From NCBI RefSeq assembly GCF_001020985.1, contig NZ_CP011542.1, forward strand, positions 3,286,001-3,350,000: DNA of 64,000 nucleotides. Direction: 5' to 3'. Below the pieces are notes generated by a model. The model made no database searches, was not told the DNA's origin, and worked only from the letters and a program-made list of their open reading frames with translations. Shown piece after piece: positions 55,826 to 64,000 of this stretch. The DNA is from Corynebacterium mustelae (lineage in GTDB: Bacteria > Actinomycetota > Actinomycetes > Mycobacteriales > Mycobacteriaceae). The stretch's first letter is position 1; the number at the start of each line of letters is the position of its first letter. Both the position numbers and the translations under genes were made by a program.

Positions 55826-55953
55826 CAGAATCGGCATTTTTGATAATCTTTCTCCCCAAACCCTAACAAAGATTATCAAAAATGGCGGTTTTGACAATCT
55901 TTGGGTGCGAAGCGAGCCCTAAATTACCAGAATCGGGGTTTTTGATAAGTTTT
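55826..55953. promoter_or_regulatory. Four-copy TTTTTGATAA operator-like array upstream of fic
   Basis: A perfect 17-bp inverted repeat, CATTTTTGATAATCTTT (55835-55851) against 55868-55884 with a 16-nt loop, plus a third partial copy (GGTTTTGACAATCTTT, 55887-55902) and a fourth (TTTTTGATAAGTTTT, 55939-55953). Copies one and four share the longer prefix CAGAATCGG. The array starts 24 bp from the fic start and lies between it and the divergent DsbA-like gene. Confidence 0.75.
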
Positions 55954-56021
55954 AAGGTTTCAGTCGGTGCTTTGCTTCTGCTGGGCGGAATCTTTTCTTG
56001 TAGTTATTCGTTGGTGGTTAC

Positions 56022-56663
56022 ATGAACATTGATATTTGGTCTGATTACGTATGCCCATTTTGCTGGGTAGGGAAGCGAAATTTGGAAATCGCATTGCGTG
56101 AATTTGAACATGCTGATGCGGTGACCATTACCTGGCACCCATTTGAGTTGGACCCACACGCGCCGACCGAGGTAACCGGCACGTTGGTGGAGAAAATAGC
56201 ACAAAAATACAACCTATCACTTGAGCAATCCTTGGCCACCCAAAAAGGACTGCAAGCGAAAGCCAAGGCAGTTGGATTGGATTTTAATTACGAAGAAGCC
56301 AAGGCCACCAATACGTTCGATGCACACCGGCTTAGTTTCTTGGCCAGTAAGTTTTCGCTTGCCGACGTCTTCGACGACGCAGCGAAAAAGGCATACTTCA
56401 CAGATGGGAAATCGCTTGCCCATCACGACACTTTGGTCGAACTTGCCACAAGTGTTGGATTACCTAAAGAAGAAGTCCTAAACGTACTAGCCTCGGATGC
56501 ATATTCCGATGAGGTTCGACAATCGGAAGAGACCGCCCACAGGTTAGGAGTGACCGGCGTTCCGTTTTACGTGTTTAACAATACAATCGCGGTTAGCGGC
56601 GCCCAGCCACCCGGGGTGTTTGTAGAAGCATTGCGGCAGGCTTGGGCGGCTGGGGAACCTTAA
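56022..56663 (+). CDS. DsbA-family oxidoreductase (FrnE-like)
   Basis: 213 residues, cytosolic thioredoxin-fold protein of the FrnE/2-hydroxychromene-2-carboxylate isomerase-like group. The active-site motif CPFC lies in DIWSDYVCPFCWVGKRNLE (residues 4-22). The inserted helical domain (NTFDAHRLSFLASKFSLADVFDDAAKKAYFTDGKSL) and the cis-Pro region TGVPFYVFNNTIAVSGAQPP are typical. No signal peptide. Likely a disulfide reductase/isomerase in stress or maturation. Confidence 0.9.
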   Translation: MNIDIWSDYVCPFCWVGKRNLEIALREFEHADAVTITWHPFELDPHAPTEVTGTLVEKIAQKYNLSLEQSLATQKGLQAKAKAVGLDFNYEEAKATNTFDAHRLSFLASKFSLADVFDDAAKKAYFTDGKSLAHHDTLVELATSVGLPKEEVLNVLASDAYSDEVRQSEETAHRLGVTGVPFYVFNNTIAVSGAQPPGVFVEALRQAWAAGEP

Positions 56664-56680
56664 TCTCACCACTAATTCAA

Positions 56681-57910
56681 CTATTCTTTATCATCGTTAC
56701 GCTTTTTTCGAGTCTGCTTTTCTGGAACAATGAGTTTGGGTTCTACTCGTTTCATAAATTGCGCAAAATGGGGAACAGTAAATGCTGTAACCCCATAGGA
56801 CGGTGTATATAACAGTCCCATATCAATAAGCTGTTTGCGTACTGATGCCACGTTGATTACTTCCCGTCCCATTACATGCGCAACGGCAGCAGAGGATTGC
56901 GGTTCAGACCCCAATTCGGCCATCGCCCGCAAATAGGCTCGCTGAAGCACGGTGCATCGATCAAGCCTGACACGAAAAAATGAAGAATCTAGTTTATTTT
57001 CATACCTATCACAAGCATTATCCACATCTTCACTTGTTATCGGTGACTGTTCCGCTTGCAGCCATATTGCTGAACCGATTTCTTGAAGAAAATAGGGATA
57101 CCCTTCCGTAATACTGATTGCCTTGTCCAAAGCATTATCGTCAATCTCCACATCTTCTTCACGTGCTGGATCGACAAGCGCTTTTTTAGAATCTTGCTCT
57201 TTAAGCGAACCTATTTCTATAAAAACAAATAAACGCTCCGCATAAGATTTTGCGTCACCTAACAGTTCAGCAATCTGCGGCAATCCGGCACCAACCATCG
57301 TGACAGGCAACTTTCGTTGAACCGTCTTGTGCAACGCCGTAATTAGTGCTTCTAATTGTGCCCTAGTCAAAAATTGAATCTCGTCAATAAGTAAGACCAC
57401 ACCCCGTTCTTTTTCTTTCGCAGCTTCACCTACTGCAATCAAAACCTCAGTTAGGTCTTGGCTCATAATGTTGGTGTCCGCACGACCTTCAAGGGGTTCT
57501 ACATCCAGCCCTAGCGATAATGAACCTTCTGGGTTTACTGTGACACTAAATGAACTTAAGATCGCCGCTAGGCGTTTCACTTTTCCCGACCATTTCGACT
57601 TTGGCGAAAGCTCAAATAGACACTCTCTTATTTTATATAGGAAAGTAGTTTTAAACGCTTGATCGTCATGTTTAACCGCCTCAATTTCCAATACAACCCA
57701 GTCTTTTTTGAGGGCGCGGTCTCTGAACTCGCTGAGCAAAACAGTCTTGCCGACTCCTCGCAAGCCAGTGATAATCATTGATTGAGCAGTTCTGCCCTTT
57801 TCGAGACGCCCAAGCAATAGGTCGAATTTTTCTACTTGTTCATCACGCCCAACAACTACCGGAGGTTGCGCGCCAGCGTTAGGCGTATAGGGGTTATTCA
57901 AAGCATCCAT
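56681..57910 (-). CDS. AAA ATP-binding protein behind a long dyad
   Basis: 409 residues, STAND/archaeal-ATPase-like P-loop protein. VVGRDEQVEKFDLLLGRLEKG, Walker A ITGLRGVGKTVLLSEF, Walker B VVLLIDEIQFL, sensor-like PVTMVGAGLPQIAELLG, and the family element ITEGYPYFLQEIGSAIW. The C terminus holds a winged-helix-like region (SAAVAHVMGREVINVASVRKQLIDMGLLYTP). It ends in a basic tail, KQTRKKRNDDKE. The ATG is only 6 bp from a perfect 61-bp dyad and has no ribosome site, so it is probably leaderless. Function unknown; such ATPases are often mobile or accessory. Confidence 0.85.
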   Translation of the reverse strand: MDALNNPYTPNAGAQPPVVVGRDEQVEKFDLLLGRLEKGRTAQSMIITGLRGVGKTVLLSEFRDRALKKDWVVLEIEAVKHDDQAFKTTFLYKIRECLFELSPKSKWSGKVKRLAAILSSFSVTVNPEGSLSLGLDVEPLEGRADTNIMSQDLTEVLIAVGEAAKEKERGVVLLIDEIQFLTRAQLEALITALHKTVQRKLPVTMVGAGLPQIAELLGDAKSYAERLFVFIEIGSLKEQDSKKALVDPAREEDVEIDDNALDKAISITEGYPYFLQEIGSAIWLQAEQSPITSEDVDNACDRYENKLDSSFFRVRLDRCTVLQRAYLRAMAELGSEPQSSAAVAHVMGREVINVASVRKQLIDMGLLYTPSYGVTAFTVPHFAQFMKRVEPKLIVPEKQTRKKRNDDKE

Positions 57911-57916
57911 AGTGCA

Positions 57917-57977
57917 AGTTTAGCAAGTTTAGTGAAGTTTAGTTGAAATAACTAAACTTCACTAAACTTGCTAAACT
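57917..57977. repeat. Perfect 28-bp inverted repeat with internal AAGTTTAG units
   Basis: The left arm (57917-57944) and right arm (57950-57977) are exact reverse complements with a 5-nt loop (GAAAT). The left half holds three AAGTTTAG units spaced 9-10 bp, mirrored on the right, six in all. It lies between the DUF1846 gene and the ATPase gene, 6 bp from the ATPase ATG. It could be an autoregulatory operator or a transcript hairpin ending the upstream gene. Confidence 0.85.
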
Positions 57978-57994
57978 AATGGCAACTACCCGCT

Positions 57995-59488
57995 TTACCG
58001 TTTCTGATACAGCGATTTCCGTTGGAACTTAGGGTCTGAAGTAACCAGAATTCCTAAATTCCGGAAAATTGTTTCATCAACGGAACCAAGAATGGTGGTG
58101 GTGTGCACGTCGCAGCCACGTAGCTGTTTTAGTTGGTCCAATGCACGTTTGGCTTCATCACTGGTTCCTGCGGAGACGGAAAGTGCGATCAGCACCTCAT
58201 CGGTGTGCAGCCTGGGGTTCCTACTTCCTAGATGCTGCGTTTTTAAGGTCTGGATCGGCTCGATGGAGGCGGGGGAGAGCAAATGAACGCTGTCATCAAT
58301 TCCAGCCAAATGCTTTAATGCGTTAAGCAGCATCGCTGCCGAACAGCCCAAAAGTTCAGATGTGCGTCCGGTAATGATGGTGCCATCGGCAAGCTCAATG
58401 GCGGAACCAGGTTCACCAGTTTCGATTTCCCGTTGCCTGGCAGGTGCAATCACCCGTCGCTTATCCGGAGTGATTCCGGCCTTGGCCATCACCACCGCCG
58501 CGCGGTCAGACTGGGTGGAATCGCAGCCATCCCGGGCCTCGTCGACAAGCGCCTTGAAATAACGTCGAATAATCTCTTGATTAGCTGCTTCCCGGCATAC
58601 ATCATCATCGATAATGCATAGTCCCGCCATGTTCACACCCATATCGGTGGGGGATTGGTACGGAGTGGTGCCAGTGAGCCGCTCTAACAACGTTTTCAGT
58701 AGTGGGAAGGCTTCAACATCGCGGTTGTAATTGACGGTGTGTTCGCCATGTGCGGTGAGGTGGAAATGGTCGATCACGTTGGCATCGTTAAGGTCGACGG
58801 TCGCCGCTTCATACGCCAAGTTCACCGGGTGTTCTAGCGGTAAATTCCACACCGGAAAAGTCTCAAATTTGGCATACCCAGCCTGCACCCCGCGTTTATG
58901 CTCGTGATAAACCTGGGATAAACACGTGGCTAGCTTTCCAGAACCAGGTCCCGGCGCGGTCACCACCACCAGATCACGGGTTGTCTCGGCATATTCGTTA
59001 AGACCTAATCCCTCCTCAGACACGATCAGATCCATGTTGGTGGGGTAACCAGGAATTACGTGATGCCGGGCAACTGTGAGCCCCAAACGTTCTAGCCGCT
59101 GTTTGAAGGCAGTGGCCAGTCGGTTGTCGTCCTCCATCTGAGTGAGCACAATGTGCTCCACCAGAAACCCCCGCGCCCGAAACACGTCGACGAGCCGCAA
59201 CACATCGTCCTCATAAGTAATGCCAAGGTCCGCGCGCATTTTTTGTCGCTCGAGATCCTTGGCATTGATACAGATGAGGATTTCTACTTCATCCCGGATT
59301 TGCTCCAACATGGCAATTTTGTTGTCCGGGGTGAATCCGGGGAGAACCCGGGAGGCGTGCATGTCGTCGAAAAGCTTGCCGCCCATTTCTAGATACAGTT
59401 TTCCACCGATCTCTTCGCGGCGGGTTTTGATGTGTCGAGACTGCATCTCGATGTACTTATCACGGTCAAAGCCAATCGTTTTTACCAT
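57995..59488 (-). CDS. DUF1846 (UPF0371) family protein
   Basis: 497 residues, the usual length of this family of unknown function. Recognisable parts: [47 protein letters not shown] (residues 5-51), [48 protein letters not shown] (a P-loop-like segment) and [14 protein letters not shown]. Starts at ATG 59488. It has a GTCGACAAGC copy at 58541-58550. Confidence 0.93.
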   Translation of the reverse strand: MVKTIGFDRDKYIEMQSRHIKTRREEIGGKLYLEMGGKLFDDMHASRVLPGFTPDNKIAMLEQIRDEVEILICINAKDLERQKMRADLGITYEDDVLRLVDVFRARGFLVEHIVLTQMEDDNRLATAFKQRLERLGLTVARHHVIPGYPTNMDLIVSEEGLGLNEYAETTRDLVVVTAPGPGSGKLATCLSQVYHEHKRGVQAGYAKFETFPVWNLPLEHPVNLAYEAATVDLNDANVIDHFHLTAHGEHTVNYNRDVEAFPLLKTLLERLTGTTPYQSPTDMGVNMAGLCIIDDDVCREAANQEIIRRYFKALVDEARDGCDSTQSDRAAVVMAKAGITPDKRRVIAPARQREIETGEPGSAIELADGTIITGRTSELLGCSAAMLLNALKHLAGIDDSVHLLSPASIEPIQTLKTQHLGSRNPRLHTDEVLIALSVSAGTSDEAKRALDQLKQLRGCDVHTTTILGSVDETIFRNLGILVTSDPKFQRKSLYQKR

Positions 59489-59600
59489 GGACCTTTATTA
59501 AACCAGATTGAGACGCACTCACTCAATATGACACGGCTAACCAGGAAAGACGCGCAGTTGACCACACTTTTCTAGTTGTGTCTCTGTTAGGGTTTTACGC

Positions 59601-59972
59601 ATGAATCGTGAATTGAGTGTTGCGGAGAACGCGGTCTTAGAACAGATTATTCGCCATGCCCCACCATCGATGCCAAACGAGATCACCGTTTCCTCTAAAC
59701 AGCGCGACTATCTGATTCAATTACTTCCGTTTCTTAGAGTTACTGGCACCTGTGGCTGTGGTTACTGTCCATCTGTATATCTCCATCCCACTGGTGACTG
59801 GCCAAAGCCTGTGGAAACTTGTAGCTACGTTTTGGACTCATGGACGGAGGATGATCCGGCGATGGTGATGCTGTTTATTGAAAATGGCATACCAACGTTT
59901 TTAGAAGTTGCGCCTTTTGGCGATTTCTCGGTGTCGTTGCCAGACCCGGACGCATTACGGTTTGATTTTTAA
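59601..59972 (+). CDS. Unknown protein, 123 residues
   Basis: Soluble acidic protein without a recognised family. A Cys/Gly cluster, GTCGCGYCPSVYLHP (residues about 48-62), could bind a metal, followed by WTEDDPAMVMLFIENGIPTFLEVAPFGDFSVSLPDPDALRFDF. A GTTAGGGT sequence lies near ATG 59601. Divergent from the DUF1846 gene. Confidence 0.6.
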   Translation: MNRELSVAENAVLEQIIRHAPPSMPNEITVSSKQRDYLIQLLPFLRVTGTCGCGYCPSVYLHPTGDWPKPVETCSYVLDSWTEDDPAMVMLFIENGIPTFLEVAPFGDFSVSLPDPDALRFDF

Positions 59973-60242
59973 GACCCTGTAGCTTTGAGGTTCCTGCCAC
60001 ACTCGAAACTTTTGCGTTAGCACAGCTTAATTAGGGAAACCGCTACCGGGAAGATGCGGTACACATCACATAATTATTTGCCCCTTATACGGAATAAAAC
60101 AAAATCGCCCCGCTGTTGCACCAAGTGTGAAGCCGCCGAGCCTCAGCACCCATAGCATTGTAGCACATAAGCAGCACGGCTGAGGGGCAGGCTCGCCGAC
60201 TTTAACGTTGACTTAAGTTTCCCGAAACGGAAAGGACACCTC

Positions 60243-61076
60243 ATGCGCTCTATGAAGACCCTACTTACCCTCGGTGTGGCTGCCGCTGTCATCGCCAGCC
60301 CAACCCAGGCTCTTGCCCAATCGGCGCAGCACCCTATCACTTCCACTTACTCAAACAACGTTTGCAGCATTAACGTCCATAAGGAAAATGAGAAAGCTGC
60401 GCACTGGTTTGGTTACGACATGGCTGTTGACCAGTTCGTTTTCCGCAAGATCGCGTTGGAAAACTCTGATTTCCGCACATTCGTCCAAACCTACAAGGAC
60501 GCCCCTGCCCAGTCGGAAGCTGCTGTTAAGGCATACGATGGCATCAAGAACATCCTGCGCACCAACTATGGCTTCGAGGATAACGACATGGTCAGTGCCA
60601 TCCACATCATCCAAGGAAACTTCGACTACGTCTTAAACGGCACCGGCGACATCGCAGGTGGGATCACCACCCCAGTCTCATTCAGCCCGGAACAGGCAAA
60701 ACAAGCCCTAGCTGCTGATAACTTCCTGCAACGCTTCACCAAACACACCCCTGTTAACCCTGCAGATGTACAGTCAAGCGCTTTCAGTGAGGGTTACAAC
60801 GCCCTTCGGGAACAGCGCGCTGCAGAACGCAACGAGTTCTTGCAAACCTTGAAAACCGAAGCATCCGCAGCATTGCGGGCATGTGCCGAAATGAAGAACT
60901 ATCCAGAATCAGCCCCACGCGATGGGGAAAAGCCTCAGGCACCTGAGAAGAAGGGTGGATTGGGTGTAGGTGCCATCATCGGCATCGTTGCTGGTGTGCT
61001 TGCAGCAATTGCAGGTCTCATTGCTCTTACATTCCCGCTACTTAAACCCACCCTTGATCGTCTCATCCGTTTCTAA
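60243..61076 (+). CDS. Secreted, C-terminally membrane-anchored protein, unknown
   Basis: 277 residues. Signal peptide MRSMKTLLTLGVAAAVIASPTQALA, a mostly helical extracytoplasmic domain with one Cys near each end (NNVCSINVHK, LRACAEM), a Pro/Glu/Lys linker (PRDGEKPQAPEKKG), and one C-terminal helix (VGAIIGIVAGVLAAIAGLIALTFPLL) with a basic end. This tail-anchored layout is common among corynebacterial surface proteins; no LPxTG motif. GGAAAGGA precedes ATG. No function assigned. Confidence 0.75.
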   Translation: MRSMKTLLTLGVAAAVIASPTQALAQSAQHPITSTYSNNVCSINVHKENEKAAHWFGYDMAVDQFVFRKIALENSDFRTFVQTYKDAPAQSEAAVKAYDGIKNILRTNYGFEDNDMVSAIHIIQGNFDYVLNGTGDIAGGITTPVSFSPEQAKQALAADNFLQRFTKHTPVNPADVQSSAFSEGYNALREQRAAERNEFLQTLKTEASAALRACAEMKNYPESAPRDGEKPQAPEKKGGLGVGAIIGIVAGVLAAIAGLIALTFPLLKPTLDRLIRF

Positions 61077-61121
61077 AGTGCCAAAAGGTACCGTGTAATC
61101 TTCCCAGAATCTAGGCGGAAT

Positions 61122-61172
61122 AAAGCCCTGCTCTTCATTTCCATAGAATGTCGTGATAAAGAGCAGGGCTTT
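61122..61172. terminator. Bidirectional terminator between convergent genes
   Basis: AAAGCCCTGCTCTT (61122-61135) pairs exactly with AAGAGCAGGGCTTT (61159-61172), and TT follows on the plus strand. It lies between the surface-protein gene and the symporter gene. Confidence 0.85.
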
Positions 61173-61236
61173 TCCCATGATTTATATGTGCAATTTTGTG
61201 GAACTGGGTAACAGGTGCCGTCAACACACTACGACG

Positions 61237-62481
61237 TTAAGCGGGATCAATTTCCCCACCGGAGATAGCCACAGCGAGGCCAAGATCGTCAGCGTCGTCA
61301 AGCTCATTGCGCACGATATTGCCCTTGGCAAACTTATCCACAACCAGTGCAATTGCGCCGTCGCCGGTGACGTTGCAGGCGGTGCCGAAGGAGTCGATCG
61401 CAATATAAGCAGCGATCATGAGCGCCACTTGGTCGTCGGTGAAGCCCAGATTAGCGGAAAGCAAACCCACGGCAGCCATGATCGCACCACCTGGAACGCC
61501 AGGGGCGGCAACCATCGTTACACCTAGCATGAGAATAAAACCAAGCGCTGTGGGTAGTGGCAGCGCCATGCCATCCATAAACATAATGGCAGAGGCAAAC
61601 AGCGTGATCTTCATCATCGAACCGGAAAGGTGAATCGTGGCGCAGAGTGGAATGACGAAAACAGCAACGGATTGCGAAACACCGTTCTTGCGGGCCGATT
61701 CGTAGGTGACCGGGATTGTTGCTGCGGATGAGGATGTGCCCAGAGCCGTGAAATAGGCGGGCATCATGTTCTTCAGCGATTTCAGTGGGTTACAGCCCGT
61801 GATGAGCCCAGCGAGCAGGTATTGCAGCAGCAAAAGCGCGAATGAGCCGATAATCGCAAGAAGTAGAACTTTGGCGAATGCAGAAAGCACGTTGGTTAGA
61901 TTGCCGTTCATGCCCAGCGATAAGAAAAGACCAAAAATGTAAATCGGAAGTAGCGGGACGATGAATTTAACGATCACTTTCATTACTACCCGGCGTAGAT
62001 CCGCAACACCGCCATACAAGGTGTCAGATTTAACGGTGGTCATCGCCACGCCAACCACGAAAGCCAGCACCAACGCGGTCATAACCGGCATGGGGGCGGG
62101 CATATCGACCGAAATATAAGGCGACAGTTCGCCTTCGGAAATATCGGCAACGGAAATTTTTTCTTGGCCATTCAGAAGCCACGGATAAATAAGCACCGCC
62201 GCACCCCAGGACACGAGTCCCGCAAAAACAGCGGAACCGTAGGCTATACCTGTGGTGACAGCCAACCATTTACCAGCACCCCGACCCAAACCTGCGATGG
62301 CTGGGGTAATGAGGGCGAAGATGAGCACTGGTACGAAGAAACCCAGGAAGTTGCCGAATAAGCCGTTAAAGGTGACGAACACCCTGGCGAGCTGTTCGGG
62401 GAAGAAGCTGCAGATGATGCCGAGAATGATCGCAATGATGATCTTAAAAAGCAGCGACGATGTCAGCTAGCGTAGATTCAT
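61237..62481 (-). pseudogene. Dicarboxylate/amino acid:cation symporter (DAACS) with TAG at codon 5
   Basis: From ATG 62481 the frame reads M-N-L-R-TAG (62469-62467) and then stays open to 61237. After the stop it reads LTSSLLFKIIIAIILGIICSFFPEQLARVFVTFNGLFGNFLGFF, the normal first helix of a DAACS transporter. The rest is intact, with serine-rich TSSSAATIPVT and a late SFGTACNVTGDGAIALVVDKF. With or without codon 5 the length (about 409-414) is normal. The first standard in-frame start after the TAG is GTG 62382, which would remove helix 1. CTG 62466 directly follows the TAG and could serve in reinitiation. The gene is either a very recent loss or is rescued by reinitiation or suppression. 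Confidence 0.75.
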
Positions 62482-62714
62482 GAGTATTCCAAATCTATGT
62501 AGGGGACATAAGCACTAAGATAAGGATGCGACCAGTGCATCTCACTGCGCTTTCCTTGGTGGTTTACTGATAGTGGAATCGATAAACCTGTTAAACCCTA
62601 ATCTAGCGTGTTAGGAAGTTAATTCATATTTTTCCAACTGTTGCATATATCGCATAAAAGTAGTTGGGCAACAAGAATCGTCGTTTTGCCATACAGGTGG
62701 CTAGAGTAATCACC

Positions 62715-63230
62715 ATGACTGTTGTTGGAACGCTGCTTGCCATCTTCGCCGTCGCTTTGCTGATTATTGGAGCCTTGGCTTGGTCACGGCGCTTACCGGG
62801 CAATAAGTACATTGGGGTGCGTGTTACGGAAGTCCGTAAATCCAAGGAAAATTGGGATACTGCCCACCAGTTCGCTGGCCCGTTATGGGTAGCTGCCGGA
62901 GTGGCATTAGCTGTGGCTTCCGTACCGCCGTTTAGTGGCATTTCCTGGTTGTTAATCATCACGGTCATTGGGGTTATCGCGGCTGTGTATTTCGTCGGGC
63001 TGGGGGCGTCACTGGCAACGCGTGCCGCAGGGGTGATGGGGCGAGAAGACAGCCAAGAGGGTGGTTGTTGCGGCGGTACGCCTGAACAGACACCATCACC
63101 CAAGGAAGAAATGCCGTGCGAAATTACCGGCGACTGCGATCCCGGCGCATGCTCTGGTGCTGGTATCTGTGGTGGTCATGACATCGATATTGCCGCTTTA
63201 CGACGCGCAGCGAAGTCTGCGGACGGTTAA
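62715..63230 (+). CDS. SdpI-family membrane protein with Cys-rich tail
   Basis: 171 residues from ATG 62715. Three membrane helices (VVGTLLAIFAVALLIIGALAW; GPLWVAAGVALAVASV; ISWLLIITVIGVIAAVYFVGLG) with the SdpI signature GNKYIGVRVTEVRKSKENWDTAHQFAGPLWV between the first two. SdpI proteins confer immunity to the SdpC toxin in Bacillus; most relatives have no known role. The C-terminal tail holds seven Cys (GGCCGG, MPCEITGDCDPGACSGAGICGGHD), suggesting metal binding. The frame opens at 62664, but the signal-like helix and family N terminus fit ATG 62715. Confidence 0.8.
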   Translation: MTVVGTLLAIFAVALLIIGALAWSRRLPGNKYIGVRVTEVRKSKENWDTAHQFAGPLWVAAGVALAVASVPPFSGISWLLIITVIGVIAAVYFVGLGASLATRAAGVMGREDSQEGGCCGGTPEQTPSPKEEMPCEITGDCDPGACSGAGICGGHDIDIAALRRAAKSADG

Positions 63231-63318
63231 AATTTCTGGTTTTAGGTTCTCATGTCGGACTCATGTGTAAGAATCATTGTGAATTGATCCGTGGGATCGG
63301 CAAAGGAGCACTGCCGTT

Positions 63319-64000
63319 ATGGCTACAAAGGACTGGACTCCAGTTATTTCGCTTTTCGACGAACTAGGGTGGCGGAAAGCGAAAATGAAGCAGGTGGCGG
63401 CCCTGCCATTGGGCACCGCGGAGCAACACAAGCTAGCCAAACGGTTATTAAGTAGCGGGCAGCTTCCCACCAAAAATGGCGCGAACCCGTTGATGTTGTC
63501 GTTATTTGCCCTCCGGTTGGGGGTCGCACCGAAGCGGGTCGTGCAATTACTACGGCGGTATAATTCTCGGGGCGATCATCGATTAGTTGCACAGTGTGTG
63601 GCAGAACACGACGCAGAATACGCCACTGGTTTTATCGACGAAGCGGCACGATCAAATGGCATTGAGGGTTCCCGGTTGTATGTGGATAGTGATTTCAATG
63701 CCGCTAGTTTCTTCATTCTTACCCAGTACTTTCCTGAAATCCCGATCCCATCGCACGAAAACTATCTTTATACCTGGTCTTTTCTTGCCGCTCACGCGCT
63801 GAAGGTCCCCGAAGGTGGCGTCAGCAGTTCTAGGGATAGCAATCCCACACTCGATGAAATTGTGCCTACTCTTCGTGAGCATTTGCATGCTTGCTTTGCC
63901 GGTGGGCTCGATATGTGGGGCATGATCGGACACGTGGCGTTGCGGGCGTTACACCGAAACGAAGTGGAACGGGAAAAGGTAGTTGCCGCCGCTTTTTATT
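63319..64000 (+). CDS. Unknown protein, cut by the window end
   Basis: ATG 63319 follows AAAGGAGCA. The frame is open for 227 codons to the window end: MATKDWTPVISLFDELGWRK... It is soluble and probably helical, with Arg/Leu-rich segments such as MLSLFALRLGVAPKRVVQLLRRYNSRGDHRLVAQ and HLHACFAGGLDMWGMIGHVALRALHRNEVEREKVVAAAF. It somewhat resembles large actinobacterial repeat-helix proteins of unknown function, but I cannot name the family. Confidence 0.7.
   Translation, partial: MATKDWTPVISLFDELGWRKAKMKQVAALPLGTAEQHKLAKRLLSSGQLPTKNGANPLMLSLFALRLGVAPKRVVQLLRRYNSRGDHRLVAQCVAEHDAEYATGFIDEAARSNGIEGSRLYVDSDFNAASFFILTQYFPEIPIPSHENYLYTWSFLAAHALKVPEGGVSSSRDSNPTLDEIVPTLREHLHACFAGGLDMWGMIGHVALRALHRNEVEREKVVAAAFY

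Noticed and set aside
2377-58550. GTCGACAAGC as KOPS or Chi site
   Set aside because: Copies occur in both orientations in similar numbers and favour gene ends, unlike strongly polarised KOPS or Chi.

Overview
The window looks like a chromosome segment of a Corynebacterium (Actinomycetota) of moderate GC content. Evidence: a corynebacterial rpsF-ssb-rplI-dnaB neighbourhood without rpsR, a class A PBP next to a DUF5318 gene, an HrtBA/ChrSA-like haem-export locus, GTG/TTG starts with AGGAGG-type ribosome sites, and long actinobacterial-style proteins. No rRNA, tRNA, CRISPR array or transposase was recognised.

Layout. 1-8.8 kb (minus strand): dnaB (cut by the window edge), a GH15 trehalase-like enzyme, a cluster of five perfect DnaA boxes, rplI, ssb, rpsF, a small membrane protein, a class A penicillin-binding protein and a DUF5318 protein. 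9-13.8 kb (plus): a MarR regulator, a universal stress protein, an SDR enzyme, a membrane protein, and an AT-rich KAP-family P-loop NTPase interrupted by one in-frame TAG, followed by a TGTCA-rich array. 14.2-28.6 kb: an aromatic-acid catabolic island. The mhpC-B-D-F-E operon and an hcaE-C-D-F-B operon (Rieske dioxygenase plus dihydrodiol dehydrogenase) together read as a complete route from 3-phenylpropionate/cinnamate to succinate (or fumarate), pyruvate and acetyl-CoA. An IclR regulator lies between them; a CoA ligase, a GNAT-like small protein, a hotdog thioesterase and an MHS transporter follow. The promoter regions of both operons carry the same palindrome, GTTCC-N7-GGAAC.

28.6-39.8 kb: small unknown genes, trhO, a decayed gene, a minimal Pel-like exopolysaccharide locus (pelG, pelF, GHL15-type hydrolase), nei2, nnr and a VanZ-like protein. 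40-48.6 kb: leuS, two unknown genes, then an ABC exporter (hrtBA-like) divergent from a two-component system (chrSA-like). 49-52.5 kb: a bacteriocin locus with two lactococcin-972-type peptides flanking a multi-spanning membrane protein and an ABC ATPase. Both peptides share an unusual pair of cysteines. 52.5-64 kb: secreted and unknown proteins, a Fic protein with a repeat-rich upstream region, a FrnE-like DsbA protein, an AAA ATPase behind a perfect 61-bp dyad, a DUF1846 protein, a DAACS symporter with an amber codon at position 5, an SdpI-like protein with a Cys-rich tail, and an unknown gene cut by the window end.

A short motif not explained by any gene, GGCGTCGAMAAGC (M = A or C), recurs ten times exactly across the window on both strands. 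It is concentrated just behind genes and occurs once as an inverted, terminator-like pair, an arrangement reminiscent of DNA uptake sequences. Three genes are broken by in-frame stop codons, two of them TAG.
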